NCBI GenBank assembly: GCA_900467185.1
Contig: UBPA01000002.1
Coordinates: 124,001-188,000, forward strand
Length of the DNA: 64,000 nucleotides
From: Hyphomicrobiales bacterium
GTDB lineage: Bacteria; Pseudomonadota; Alphaproteobacteria; Rhizobiales; Rhizobiaceae
Direction of reading: 5' to 3'
Below the pieces are notes generated by a model. The model was given only the letters and a program-made list of their open reading frames with translations. It was not told the DNA's origin and ran no database searches. This document shows positions 1 through 8,905 of this stretch, one piece after another; the stretch's first letter is position 1, and each line of letters begins with the position of its first letter. Both the position numbers and the translations under genes were made by a program.

Positions 1-621
1 GGGCCGGTGGGCAAGACGGTGTTCGACACCGGCGCCGACAACGGCTTCAAGATGCTCGGCGCGCTCGACTCCGGCTTCCGCCAGTTCGCGACCGTCAGCA
101 CCTCCATCGCCACGCCGGCGGACATCAAGGGCCTGAAGCTGCGCACGCCGCCGAACCCGGTCATTCTCGCGACCATCGAACAGTTGGGCGCCTTGCCGCA
201 GTCCCTGCCGTTCGGCGAAGTCTACACATCGCTTCAGTCGCATGTCGTCGACGGCGTCGAGCCGGAGATCCGCGATTTCGCAGACCAGAAATGGTATGAG
301 AGCGCGAAGTTCCTGTCCGTCTCGAACTACATCTGGACGCCGAACTACTGGTTCATGAACAAGGAGCGGTTCGACGGCCTGAGCCCGGAGAACCAGGCCG
401 CCGTCCTCAAGGCCGTCGATGCGACGACCGCCTGGTATCGCGGCAGGCTCGACGACGTCTACGCCAAGGTCATCGAGGACTTGAAGACCAAGGGCGTGAC
501 GGTGACCACGGTGGATGCAGGGCCATTCCGGTCCATGGTCGATCCCGTCTATGCGAAGTTCGGAGCGGAGTGGGGCGCAGACTTCGTCTCGTCCGTCCGC
601 ACGGCGGCCGCCGGCCAGTAG
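1..621 (+). CDS. dctP: TRAP transporter substrate-binding protein DctP, C-terminal part
   Basis: This is the periplasmic receptor of a tripartite ATP-independent (TRAP) importer. The gene is cut by the left edge: the frame is open from base 1, so the GTG at 7 is probably internal. The roughly 206 visible residues cover the second half of a DctP fold. They include the family's KGLKLRTPP segment, whose arginine normally contacts the substrate carboxylate, and the downstream FGEVYTSLQ and VVDGVEPE segments. It is followed by dctQ and dctM, which completes the usual P-Q-M order. A strong inverted repeat sits 10 nt after its stop. The ligand is probably an organic acid, but it cannot be named from this fragment. 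Confidence 0.9.
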   Translation, partial: GPVGKTVFDTGADNGFKMLGALDSGFRQFATVSTSIATPADIKGLKLRTPPNPVILATIEQLGALPQSLPFGEVYTSLQSHVVDGVEPEIRDFADQKWYESAKFLSVSNYIWTPNYWFMNKERFDGLSPENQAAVLKAVDATTAWYRGRLDDVYAKVIEDLKTKGVTVTTVDAGPFRSMVDPVYAKFGAEWGADFVSSVRTAAAGQ

Positions 622-630
622 TCAAAGCGG

Positions 631-664
631 GCCGTCCCCCCGAGCGATCGTCCGGGGGGACGGC
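631..664. promoter_or_regulatory. intercistronic hairpin after dctP
   Basis: An 11-bp perfect inverted repeat, GCCGTCCCCCC at 631-641 and GGGGGGACGGC at 654-664, surrounds a 12-nt loop. It lies between the dctP stop and the dctQ start with no T-run after it. It is therefore more likely a 3' mRNA-stabilising or partial-attenuation structure than a full terminator. Confidence 0.7.
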
Positions 665-706
665 ATCGTCTGATTGCGAAGTCCTCCCTCCTATCCTGGA
701 AACCCC

Positions 707-1171
707 ATGAAACACCTCGCTTCCTCAGCGGTTCTGGTGATGACGGTCATTGGCGTCCTGGTCGTCGTCGGTCTGATCCTGTCCACGGGTCTTGGCGCCG
801 TCGGACGATACCTCGGCCTGTCCGGCATCACATGGTCGTTCGAAATGGTCGGCATCCTGTTCCTGTGGACCACAGCCATCGGTGCCGTGCTCTCGGAGGT
901 CGCCGGCGAGAACGTCTCCATCGACGGCAACACCTCGACGAGCGGCCGCAATCGCTGGTTCCGCATCTATCACAATGTCGTTCTCCTCAGCGTGGCCGCG
1001 GCCTTTCTCTGGAGCGGCCGGGCAATGCTCGCCCGCACGGCTTTCGTGCCCACGCCGGTGATGCGCGCGCCGAGCTGGACCGTTCAGAGCATCATCGTCT
1101 TCATGGGAGCGACGCTGGCCGTCATCGCCCTGGCACGGATCGTCTCAGCCTTCCGGGAGCGCGCCCGATGA
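707..1171 (+). CDS. dctQ: TRAP transporter small permease DctQ
   Basis: This is the small membrane subunit of the TRAP importer, 154 residues with four hydrophobic segments (about residues 6-28, 41-62, 84-104 and 126-146). The segment WSFEMVGILFLWTTAIGA is typical of the family. I chose the ATG at 707 over an upstream TTG at 674 because DctQ proteins start close to the first helix. The stop overlaps the dctM start as ATGA, so the two are probably translationally coupled. Its partner receptor lies upstream. Confidence 0.9.
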   Translation: MKHLASSAVLVMTVIGVLVVVGLILSTGLGAVGRYLGLSGITWSFEMVGILFLWTTAIGAVLSEVAGENVSIDGNTSTSGRNRWFRIYHNVVLLSVAAAFLWSGRAMLARTAFVPTPVMRAPSWTVQSIIVFMGATLAVIALARIVSAFRERAR

Positions 1172-2454
1172 CCCTTCTCGTCCTTTTCGGCGTCTTCGCC
1201 GTAACGCTCTACACCGGCGTGCCGGTCGCCTGGTCGATCGCGTTCTCCACGCTTGTCGTCATCTTCTGCGGTCTGGTTCCGTTGCCGCCATCCTGGTTCG
1301 CCCAGCAGGTCTACATGGGTGCGGATTCGATATCGCTTGCCTCCATTCCCCTGTTCCTCGTCGCCGGCGGCATCATGAACGAGGGTGGCCTGACGCGCCG
1401 GATCATCGACCTTGCCAATGATATGTTCGGCTGGGTCAGGGGCGGGCTCGGCGTCGTCAATGTCGCCACCTGCATGATCTATGGCGGCATTACCGGATCC
1501 GCGACGGCTGATACCGGCGCCGTCGGTGCCATCATGATCCCGGCCATGGCCGAACGCGGCTATCCCCGGGACTTCTCGGCCGCCGTGACCGCCGCCGCCG
1601 GCACGCTCGGCATCATCCTGCCGCCCAGTGTCGTGATGATCATGTACGGCGTCATCACCGATACCTCCATCGGCGGCCTGTTCGCCGCCGGCATCATCCC
1701 TGGCTTGATGCTGGCGGTCACCTTCGGGCTGACGGCCTGGTGGGTCGGCGTCAGGGAGAACTTCCCGAAGTCGGAGACCCGTCCGACGGTCTCGAGCTTC
1801 AGCCGTCATCTTTTTCGCGCCCTTCCGGCCCTGATGATGCCGATCGCGGTGCTCAGCTCCATGCTGAGCGGACTGGCAACGACCACGGAGGCCGCCTTCG
1901 TCGCCGTCGTCTGGGCGCTGCTGGTGGGTGGCGTGCTCTACCGGGAGATCACCTGGGCCGGTCTCTGGAAGATCGGGGTCGAGACGGTGCGCATGACCGG
2001 TGCGATCATGATCATCATGGCCGTCTCCGTGCCGTTCTCCTGGATCCTCACCGTCGAGCAGATCCCGCAATGGACGGCAGGGCTGCTCCACGCCTGGGGT
2101 GCCGGTCCGACCATCACGATCCTCCTGATCCTCGCCCTTCTGACCTTCGTCGGAACCTGGGCCGATCTCGGGCCGTCGCTGATCATCCTGGCACCGATCG
2201 TTCATCCGATCGGCGTCGAAGCGGGTCTCCAGCCGTACCAGCTCGGGCTGATCTTCACCATGGCACTCGGCATCGGCCTCTTCACGCCGCCGGTCGGCAC
2301 CAACATCTTCGTCGTCTGCAACGTCGCCAAAGTGGGGGTGAACGCGGTCACGCGCCGGCTCATCCCGTTCTTCATCACCAGCAATATCTGCCTTCTGCTC
2401 GTCGCCTTCATTCCCGAGACGACCGAGTGGCTGCCGCGCTACTTCGGATTCTAG
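1168..2454 (+). CDS. dctM: TRAP transporter large permease DctM
   Basis: This is the large, transport-conducting subunit of the TRAP importer, 428 residues with about 12-13 membrane segments, the normal length. Family hallmarks are the PLFLVAGGIMNEGG segment near residue 60, GGITGSATADTGAVG near residue 110 and TPPVGTNIFV near residue 375. The start at 1168 overlaps the dctQ stop by 4 nt. The open frame continues upstream to 832, but that part is only a shadow of dctQ. An aminotransferase follows after 34 nt, probably in the same transcript. Confidence 0.94.
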   Translation: MTLLVLFGVFAVTLYTGVPVAWSIAFSTLVVIFCGLVPLPPSWFAQQVYMGADSISLASIPLFLVAGGIMNEGGLTRRIIDLANDMFGWVRGGLGVVNVATCMIYGGITGSATADTGAVGAIMIPAMAERGYPRDFSAAVTAAAGTLGIILPPSVVMIMYGVITDTSIGGLFAAGIIPGLMLAVTFGLTAWWVGVRENFPKSETRPTVSSFSRHLFRALPALMMPIAVLSSMLSGLATTTEAAFVAVVWALLVGGVLYREITWAGLWKIGVETVRMTGAIMIIMAVSVPFSWILTVEQIPQWTAGLLHAWGAGPTITILLILALLTFVGTWADLGPSLIILAPIVHPIGVEAGLQPYQLGLIFTMALGIGLFTPPVGTNIFVVCNVAKVGVNAVTRRLIPFFITSNICLLLVAFIPETTEWLPRYFGF

Positions 2455-2488
2455 GGCTCGAAGCGGCACAACATATGGACACATCACA

Positions 2489-3724
2489 ATGACCAAACAT
2501 CTGGTTGGAGGCATCTCCAGCGCCGGCCGCGCCTTGCCTTGTCTCGACGGCGTACCCTTTCTCGCGGGCCGGTCCGAAGGCGCCTATGTCTGGGACGATG
2601 CGCAGCGCCGTTACATCGATACGGCGCTCGGTTTCGGCGCCACCGTGGTCGGTCACGCCCATCCCGCCGTCGTGGACGCGGTGACGGCTGCCGTGCGCAA
2701 CGGGCCGATGCCGGCTTTCGCCCATGACGGAGAGGAAGAGGCCGCCGCCGTGTTGACCTCGGCCACCCGCCATCTCTCTCGGGCGATCTTCACGAACACC
2801 GGCAGCGAGGCGGTCCACCTTGCCTGCCGGATCGCGCGCGCGGCCACGGGGCGCACCCAGATCGCCAAGATGGCCGCCGGCTATGATGGTTGGTATGACG
2901 ACGTGACGCTCGGACAGGCAGGCTCGCTCGATGCGGAGATGCTTGCAAATGTGAGGCCGACGCGCGAGCGGACCACGCTGCTCCGCTTCAACGACATCGA
3001 CGATGTCGATCGCCTGTTTGCGGAGAATGACGACATCGCCGCCGTCATCGTCGAGCCCATGCTGGCCAATGCCGGGTGCATCCCGGCCGCACCCGGTTAT
3101 CTCGCCCATCTCGAAGCGACGGCGCGACGCCACGGGGCGCTGGTCATTCTCGACGAAGTGCTGATGGGTTTCCGCACGGGCTTCGGGCTGGCCGGGCACG
3201 GCCTCGGCATCGAAGGCGACATCGCCACGGTCGGCAAGGCCATCGGCAGCGGCATTGCCGTTGCCGCCGTCGTCGGCCGTCCCGACCTCATGGCGCTGGC
3301 CGAAGGAGGAGGTGTCACGCGCGCAGGCACCTATAGCGGCAATCCCGTTGCCACGGCGGCCGTGACGGCGACGTTCAGGATCCTCAAGGATCTGGACTAC
3401 GCTGCGCTTCGGGCGCGGGGCCATCGGTTGCGGCAGGAGATCGGGTCGTCCTTCTCCGATCATGGCCTGGCGGTCACGACATCCGGGGAAGGCTCCGTCT
3501 TCACGATCTGGTTTTCCGAAAGCGCACCCTCGACCTATGCGCAGGCCAAGGCCAAGGCGAGCGCTGCCTTGACCCTCAGGCTCCACGAGATGTTGCGCCG
3601 TCGCGGACTGTTGATCATGCCGTTCGCTTTCGGTCGGCTCTATTTGTCCGATGCCCATGACGATGCCGTCATCGCGGATATGGTCGACATCTTCCGGGAT
3701 GCGGCGCGTGACATGGCGGCTTGA
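2489..3724 (+). CDS. class III PLP aminotransferase (glutamate-1-semialdehyde aminomutase-like)
   Basis: This 411-residue pyridoxal-phosphate enzyme belongs to the ornithine/GSA aminotransferase group. Visible features are the cofactor-phosphate region NTGSEAVHLACRIARA near residue 105, the ILDEVLMGFR segment near residue 218 with the aspartate that contacts the pyridine nitrogen, and the Schiff-base lysine in TVGKAIGSG near residue 250. It sits 34 nt after a TRAP importer, so it plausibly transaminates the imported amino or keto acid. A role in tetrapyrrole synthesis is unlikely in this setting. The substrate is not identifiable from sequence. Confidence 0.85.
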   Translation: MTKHLVGGISSAGRALPCLDGVPFLAGRSEGAYVWDDAQRRYIDTALGFGATVVGHAHPAVVDAVTAAVRNGPMPAFAHDGEEEAAAVLTSATRHLSRAIFTNTGSEAVHLACRIARAATGRTQIAKMAAGYDGWYDDVTLGQAGSLDAEMLANVRPTRERTTLLRFNDIDDVDRLFAENDDIAAVIVEPMLANAGCIPAAPGYLAHLEATARRHGALVILDEVLMGFRTGFGLAGHGLGIEGDIATVGKAIGSGIAVAAVVGRPDLMALAEGGGVTRAGTYSGNPVATAAVTATFRILKDLDYAALRARGHRLRQEIGSSFSDHGLAVTTSGEGSVFTIWFSESAPSTYAQAKAKASAALTLRLHEMLRRRGLLIMPFAFGRLYLSDAHDDAVIADMVDIFRDAARDMAA

Positions 3725-3769
3725 AGGCCGTCGGCACAGATCGCAACGAATGCGCGGGCGATGGTGCGG

Positions 3770-4627
3770 TCAAAGCTGCTGGAAATGCGAGCGAACGAAG
3801 CTCGCGACCGTGCGGACGGCGGCGCGCGCGCCGTGGGGGACGAGCAGCGCGATCTCCAGCGGCTTCAGCGTTGGCAGACCATCACCTTGCGCGTCGAGAC
3901 GGCGATGTCTCGAAGCCACCACGGAAGCCGGCAAGGCCGTCACGGCTGCGCCGGCATCGAGCGCTGCCTGTATCGAGGGGAGATGCGACGAGGTCCACGC
4001 CGCACGCCACGGAATGCCGGCTTCCGTCAGCGCGTGCACGATATGCGGTCGTGCACGACAATCCTTCTCGGGAAACAAGGCGAGGGGCAAGGGGCGCTGG
4101 CTATGCGTATCCCCCTCCGCGGGCCCGCACCAGATCAGCTTTTCCCGACGCAGCAACTCGCCGACCACCGAATCCGGCGCGCGCGTGATGATGGCCAGGT
4201 TGATCGTGCCATGCTCGACCATCGATTCCAGGGAGCGGGAAAAATCGCACTGGATCTCGACCTGGATGCGCGGGTTGGCGCGTGAAAATTCCTCGATCAG
4301 AGGCTTCCCGAACAGCTCGATGTAATCGTCCGGCATTCCCAGCCGCACATATCCGCGCATCGCGCCGGGATCGAGCGCGGCCAGAGCCTCATCCTCGATG
4401 GCGATGATGCGGCGGGCATAGCCGATCAGGATCTCCCCGGTCTCCGTCAGGTGCACGCCGCGCCGGGTTCTGTCGAACAGCTTCCGGCCGATCTGACTTT
4501 CGAAGCGGGCGATGAGCAGGCTCACCGCCGCTTGGGATTTCCCGATCCGCGTGCCGGCTGCGGTAAACCCGCCGGCGTCTGCCACGGCCACGAAGGTCGC
4601 AAGCGCATCTGTATCGAAGTGCTGCAT
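3770..4627 (-). CDS. LysR-family transcriptional regulator
   Basis: A LysR-type regulator of 285 residues. It has an N-terminal winged helix (about 5-65: TFVAVADAGGFTAAG, then SQAAVSLLIARFESQIG) and a periplasmic-binding-like effector domain (about 90-285). I prefer the ATG at 4627, preceded by AGGAACTGGG, over one at 4648 that has no visible ribosome site. It is convergent with the aminotransferase (45 nt between stops). That makes it a plausible but unproven controller of the TRAP/aminotransferase operon. The effector is unknown. Confidence 0.88.
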   Translation of the reverse strand: MQHFDTDALATFVAVADAGGFTAAGTRIGKSQAAVSLLIARFESQIGRKLFDRTRRGVHLTETGEILIGYARRIIAIEDEALAALDPGAMRGYVRLGMPDDYIELFGKPLIEEFSRANPRIQVEIQCDFSRSLESMVEHGTINLAIITRAPDSVVGELLRREKLIWCGPAEGDTHSQRPLPLALFPEKDCRARPHIVHALTEAGIPWRAAWTSSHLPSIQAALDAGAAVTALPASVVASRHRRLDAQGDGLPTLKPLEIALLVPHGARAAVRTVASFVRSHFQQL

Positions 4628-4879
4628 GTGAACCCAGTTCCTGCTCATGGACGGGTGCCACCCCGGCCGACCCAGCGTTCGGACGACAGACCGCGACGAT
4701 ATCGCTCGCCTGTCGCATTGTCGCTGCAGACATCAGCATTGCCGAAAAGCGAAGCTCTTTGGCAAGGGCGTTTTCATCGTCCCCCTGAAAGGGAATGTGC
4801 TCCGACGCTCGGATGCGACTGGCCGCTCGACCGCAAAGCCGCAGCGACGTCCGCAAGGCATGGCGACGAACGCAGCGCG
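4628..4879. other. intergenic spacer between LysR gene and kdpE
   Basis: About 250 nt without a convincing gene. It must hold the leftward promoter of the LysR gene and the 3' end of the kdp transcript. I see no hairpin followed by a T-run here. Confidence 0.5.
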
Positions 4880-5572
4880 TCACGCATGTTCCGCAAGCCT
4901 GTAGCCGACACCGGTCTCCGTCAGGATATAGCGAGGCTGGTCGGGGCTTTGCTCGATTTTCTGCCGCAGCTGCCGGACGTAGACCCTCAGGTACTGGACG
5001 TCGCTCATCTCGCCCCAGACCTTCTCAAGAATGAAACGGTGGGTCAGGACGCGGCCGGAATGCTGGACCAGCAGCCGCAGGATATCGTATTCTTTCGGCG
5101 TCATCTTCACCTCGGTCCCGCGAACCTTCACGATGCGCTTCACGAGATCGACCGAAAGGTCGCCCGTTTCGAAGACGGGAGCCTCGCCCTGGCTCTGGAG
5201 ACGGTGGCGCAGGGCGACGCGGATGCGGGCGACGAGTTCGTTCATCCCGAAGGGTTTGGTGACATAGTCGTCGGCGCCGCGCTCCAGCGCCTGGACGATG
5301 CCGGCTTCGTCGGTGCGGCTCGACAGGATGATGACGGGAAAGGGGACGTTTTCCGAGCGCCAGAGCGCCAGAAGGTCGTGCCCGCGCATGTCGGGAAGAC
5401 CGAGGTCGAGCAGGACGAGATCGGGAACGTCGGTTTGCACCATCTCGATGGCGGAACGGGCGTTCGGCGCTCCGCGGACGGCAAAGCCCTGAGACGAGAG
5501 ACCGACGTCGAGCAGCTTGCGGATCGGCGGCTCGTCGTCTACGACAAGGATCCTGACGGTGGCATGGCTCAT
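4880..5572 (-). CDS. kdpE: potassium response regulator KdpE
   Basis: An OmpR-family response regulator of 230 residues that activates the kdp operon when phosphorylated by KdpD. The receiver domain (about 5-120) has the acidic pair in VVDDEPP, the phospho-acceptor Asp56 in LVLLDLGLPD and the conserved lysine in YVTKPFG. The C-terminal winged helix (about 130-228) includes KMTPKEYDILRLL and TETGVGYRL. The start overlaps the kdpD stop by 4 nt. It is the last gene of a seven-gene leftward kdp cluster. Length and motifs match E. coli KdpE closely. Confidence 0.96.
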   Translation of the reverse strand: MSHATVRILVVDDEPPIRKLLDVGLSSQGFAVRGAPNARSAIEMVQTDVPDLVLLDLGLPDMRGHDLLALWRSENVPFPVIILSSRTDEAGIVQALERGADDYVTKPFGMNELVARIRVALRHRLQSQGEAPVFETGDLSVDLVKRIVKVRGTEVKMTPKEYDILRLLVQHSGRVLTHRFILEKVWGEMSDVQYLRVYVRQLRQKIEQSPDQPRYILTETGVGYRLAEHA

Positions 5573-8274
5573 GCTGTCGTTCCCTTCGCTTTCGACGTCG
5601 CCGCCTTCGGCAGTGTTATCTGGAACACGGCGCCGGCCCCGTCCAGCCTGTTCCCCGCCGTGATGCTCCCGCCCATTGCCTCAACGAACCCCCGGCAGAT
5701 CGAGAGGCCGAGGCCCGTGCCGGCCGTGACATGGTCGATCTTGCGCACCCGGTAGAAGCTGTCGAAGATGCGCTCCAGATCGCCGGGCGGCAGGCCGGGT
5801 CCCTCGTCGAGGACCCGGAGGCGGACGAGGCCGGCATCGCGAGCCGCCTCGATCCGGATCGTCGTGCCGCCCGGGGCATACTTTGCGGCGTTGTCGATCA
5901 GGTTGAAGAGAACCTGTTCGAAGAGGACCGGATCGACGCTCACCATGGGAAGGTCGTCGGGGATCGCCGTCTCCACGCGATGGCTCGCCGTGATCTTGGC
6001 CGCGCGCGCGAGGGCCGAACCGACGATATCGCCGACGAAGTGCGGCGCCGTGTTGGGCACCATGGCGCCGGACCCGATGCGGGTCATGTCGAGCAGGTTG
6101 GCGATAAAACGGTTGAGCCGCTCGGATTCCTCGATCACGGTCGTCAGCAGTTCGTCCTTGGCGTCTTCCGACAGGCCGGCGCCGAAATCCTTGATCGTTC
6201 CGGCCGATCCGATGATCGCCGCGAGCGGGGTCTTCAGATCGTGGGAAATGGAGGTGAGGAGGGCCGTTCTCAGCCGATCCGTCTCGGCGGCGAGCTTCGC
6301 CTTGTCCACGTCGGCCACGAGCTGGATCCGCTCGATGGCGAGCGCCGCCTGATCGGCGAGCGCATCGAACAGGCGCTGCTGGTCGGAGTTCAGGAGCGGT
6401 CCCTGTCTGTCGTTGTCGAGCCCGATCACGCCGATGGCGCCCCGGCCCGTGCGAAGCGGCAGGTAGAGCCGCTTGGCGCCCGGCAGCGTATCGGCCGCGC
6501 GGCCTGCGGGCCGATCGTGCTCCCAGGCCCATCGCGCGGCCGCGATGTCGGCGTCGATCAGCGTGTCGTCGGGCGGATAGCCGGCCCTGACGGCGATCGT
6601 GCCGTCCTCCGGCAGCAGGATGACGACGCGGACCTTGAGCATCGAGGCGATCTGGTAGGCCGTCGCCCAGAGAACGTCGTCGAGCGTGCCCGTGCCGGCG
6701 AGCTTGCGGGAGAACAGGTAGAGGTCCTCCGTCGTGCGCGCCCGCTGCCGCGCCGCTGTCGCCTGTCTCTGCACGGCCGCCGCGAGATTGCTCGCCACGA
6801 GCGCGGTGCCGAGGAAGAAGAGCAGGGCGACGACGCTTTCGGGATCGCGGATCGTCAGCGTGTAGCGCGGTTCCAGGAAGAAGAAGTTGAAGGCGAACGC
6901 GCCGAGAACGGAGGCGAAGAGCCCGGGGCCGAGGCCGCCCCTGACGGCCGATGCGAGAACCCCCATGAGGAACACGAGCGCAAGGTTCTGCACGTTGAGC
7001 GTCTGGTCGAGGAGGATGCCGGTGACTACGGCCAGCGAGACGAAGGCCAGGCTGAAGGCATAGTCCCTTGGCTTGATCCGGCTCCCGGTGCTCGCCGTTC
7101 GGACACCTCTCGGCGCGACCTCCTCGCCCCCGCCCGACATGACGTGCACGCTGATGGTGCCGGAGTTGCGGATGAGGTCGTGGGTGATCGAGCCCTCGTA
7201 CCATTCCCGCCAGCGGGGCCTGTCGGACTTGCCGACGATGAGGTGGTTGACGTTGGCGGCGGCGGCGTAGGCAATGAGGTCGCGGGACACGTTCGACGCG
7301 GGCAGGGTCACCGTTTCCGCCCCCAGCTGCTCAGCAAGCCGCATGCAGGCCGCGAGGCGGTCCTTGTCCGCATCCGCGAGGGAGGCCGAACGGGCGGTCT
7401 CCATATGGATGACCGTCCAGGGCGCCCGCAGCCTGTCCGCCTGCCGACGGGCGTAGCGAACCAGCGCTGCCCCGTTGTGTCCGTGATCGAGGCAGACGAG
7501 AATGCGCTCGCCCGCAGCCCAGGGACCCGAAATCGCGTGGGCCTGCATGTGATGGAGAAGCTGGTCGTCCACCCGCTGCGCGGTGCGTCGGAGCGCAAGC
7601 TCGCGCAACGCCGTCAGGTTGCCTGGCGAAAAATAGTTCCCGATGGCGCGTCGCGCGGTCTTGGGAACATAGACCTTGCCGTCCTCCATCCGCTTGATGA
7701 GGTCCTGCGGCGTGATGTCGATGATCTCGATGTCGTCGGCGCGATCGATGATGCTGTCCGGGACGGTCTCGCGCACCCGGATGCGGGTGATCTGCGCGAC
7801 GATGTCGTTCAGGCTCTCGACATGCTGGATGTTGAGCGTCGTGTAGACATCGATGCCGTTGGCCAGCAGTTCCAGCACATCGAGATACCGCTTCGGATGG
7901 CGGCTTCCGGGCGCGTTCGTGTGCGCCAGTTCGTCCACGAGCGCGAGCGCCGGACGGCGTTCGAGGATGGCATCGATGTCCATCTCGTCCAGCACCTGTC
8001 CCTTGTAGTCGATGGATTGCCGCGCGACGGCCTCGAGCCCGTGCACCAGCGCCTCCGTCTCCATGCGCCCATGCGTTTCCACGACGCCGATGACGACATC
8101 GGTGCCGTCGGCCTGTCGCGCGCGGGCCGACATCAGCATCTCGTAGGTCTTGCCGACACCGGGTGCAGCACCAAGGAAAATCTTCAGCTTGCCGCGATCT
8201 TCCCGGTCGGCCCGGGCGAGGAGCGCTTCAGGCGACGGCCGCCGTTCCTGTCCGCCGTTCTTGTCGTTGGCCAT
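5569..8274 (-). CDS. kdpD: potassium sensor histidine kinase KdpD
   Basis: An inner-membrane sensor kinase/phosphatase of 901 residues, the family's usual size. In order it has the cytoplasmic KdpD domain with Walker-type GAAPGVGKT (35-43), a universal-stress-protein-like domain (about 250-375), four closely spaced helices (about 405-500), a GAF domain (about 520-650), the phospho-accepting His678 in SISHDLKTPL, and an ATPase domain with LIDNAAKYAP, DEGPGL and GTGLGLSI. It overlaps kdpE as ATGA. A 59-nt gap with a hairpin separates it from kdpC, which may reduce kinase/regulator expression relative to the pump. Confidence 0.96.
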   Translation of the reverse strand: MANDKNGGQERRPSPEALLARADREDRGKLKIFLGAAPGVGKTYEMLMSARARQADGTDVVIGVVETHGRMETEALVHGLEAVARQSIDYKGQVLDEMDIDAILERRPALALVDELAHTNAPGSRHPKRYLDVLELLANGIDVYTTLNIQHVESLNDIVAQITRIRVRETVPDSIIDRADDIEIIDITPQDLIKRMEDGKVYVPKTARRAIGNYFSPGNLTALRELALRRTAQRVDDQLLHHMQAHAISGPWAAGERILVCLDHGHNGAALVRYARRQADRLRAPWTVIHMETARSASLADADKDRLAACMRLAEQLGAETVTLPASNVSRDLIAYAAAANVNHLIVGKSDRPRWREWYEGSITHDLIRNSGTISVHVMSGGGEEVAPRGVRTASTGSRIKPRDYAFSLAFVSLAVVTGILLDQTLNVQNLALVFLMGVLASAVRGGLGPGLFASVLGAFAFNFFFLEPRYTLTIRDPESVVALLFFLGTALVASNLAAAVQRQATAARQRARTTEDLYLFSRKLAGTGTLDDVLWATAYQIASMLKVRVVILLPEDGTIAVRAGYPPDDTLIDADIAAARWAWEHDRPAGRAADTLPGAKRLYLPLRTGRGAIGVIGLDNDRQGPLLNSDQQRLFDALADQAALAIERIQLVADVDKAKLAAETDRLRTALLTSISHDLKTPLAAIIGSAGTIKDFGAGLSEDAKDELLTTVIEESERLNRFIANLLDMTRIGSGAMVPNTAPHFVGDIVGSALARAAKITASHRVETAIPDDLPMVSVDPVLFEQVLFNLIDNAAKYAPGGTTIRIEAARDAGLVRLRVLDEGPGLPPGDLERIFDSFYRVRKIDHVTAGTGLGLSICRGFVEAMGGSITAGNRLDGAGAVFQITLPKAATSKAKGTTA

Positions 8275-8292
8275 CGCCCGCTCCGTGGTTTT

Positions 8293-8320
8293 CCGGCAGC
8301 CCTTCGGTAAGCGCTGCCGG
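8293..8320. promoter_or_regulatory. hairpin between kdpC and kdpD
   Basis: An 8-bp inverted repeat, CCGGCAGC at 8293-8300 and GCTGCCGG at 8313-8320, lies just after the kdpC stop. On the transcribed strand it is followed by AAAA rather than U, so it is not a classical terminator. It may stabilise the upstream pump message or limit readthrough into kdpDE. Confidence 0.5.
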
Positions 8321-8333
8321 CTGTCTCTCAGTT

Positions 8334-8894
8334 TCAGGGCGCCGCGGCGTTGTCCAGCGCAAGGTTCATCTCCAGCACGTTCACCAGCCTGTCCGGCGTC
8401 AGCACGCCGCCCGGCGAGAACGCGCTGCGATCGATCAGCTGGTTGATGCGATCGACTGGCAGTTGACGTGCCCGGGCGATACGCTCGGCCTGATAGAGTG
8501 CAGCGCGCTCGGTGATATGAGGGTCGAGACCCGCACCCGAAGCGGCGGCCAGTTCCGCCGGCAGGGGGTTCTCAGGCGTCGCTCCGTAGGCGGCGACGGT
8601 TTCCTTGGCACGGTCCGTCAGGTCCCTGCTCGTCGGCGATTTGTTCGAGCCGCCGGCACCTGCTGCATTGTAATCCACGGCTGACGGGCGTGACCAGAAA
8701 TATTGCGGCTGTGTAAAGGCCTGCGCAACCTGGCGGCTTCCGACGATCGTGCCGTCCGGTGCGGTGATCAGCGATCCCTCGGCGAGGTCGGGAGCGACGG
8801 CCCGGCCGATGGCCCAGACCACGCCCGTATAGCCGCCGACGCAGAGGACCATGGTCGCGACCGTGATGCGGAGACTGGAGAGAAGGGTTTCCAT
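8334..8894 (-). CDS. kdpC: potassium-transporting ATPase subunit KdpC
   Basis: The single-span accessory subunit of the Kdp pump, 186 residues (E. coli 190). It has one N-terminal membrane helix (about 8-30) and a periplasmic domain with the family segments GSRQVAQAF, FWSRPSA, DYNAAGAGGSNKSPTS and ASGAGLDPHI. I placed the start at the ATG of METLLSS. The same frame stays open upstream across kdpA, but that stretch is not KdpC-like. It lies 11 nt after kdpA. Confidence 0.95.
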   Translation of the reverse strand: METLLSSLRITVATMVLCVGGYTGVVWAIGRAVAPDLAEGSLITAPDGTIVGSRQVAQAFTQPQYFWSRPSAVDYNAAGAGGSNKSPTSRDLTDRAKETVAAYGATPENPLPAELAAASGAGLDPHITERAALYQAERIARARQLPVDRINQLIDRSAFSPGGVLTPDRLVNVLEMNLALDNAAAP

Positions 8895-8905
8895 GATGGC
8901 TGTTC

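Noticed and set aside
1084-3658. Long minus-strand frames opposite dctM and the aminotransferase
   Set aside because: They are antisense shadows with low-complexity, Asp/Arg/His-rich translations. The sense genes are clear.
5731-8310. An 859-codon open frame antisense to kdpD
   Set aside because: It is a high-GC shadow frame. The translation is Arg/Asp/Gly-rich with no domain, while the opposite strand encodes a full-length KdpD with all motifs.
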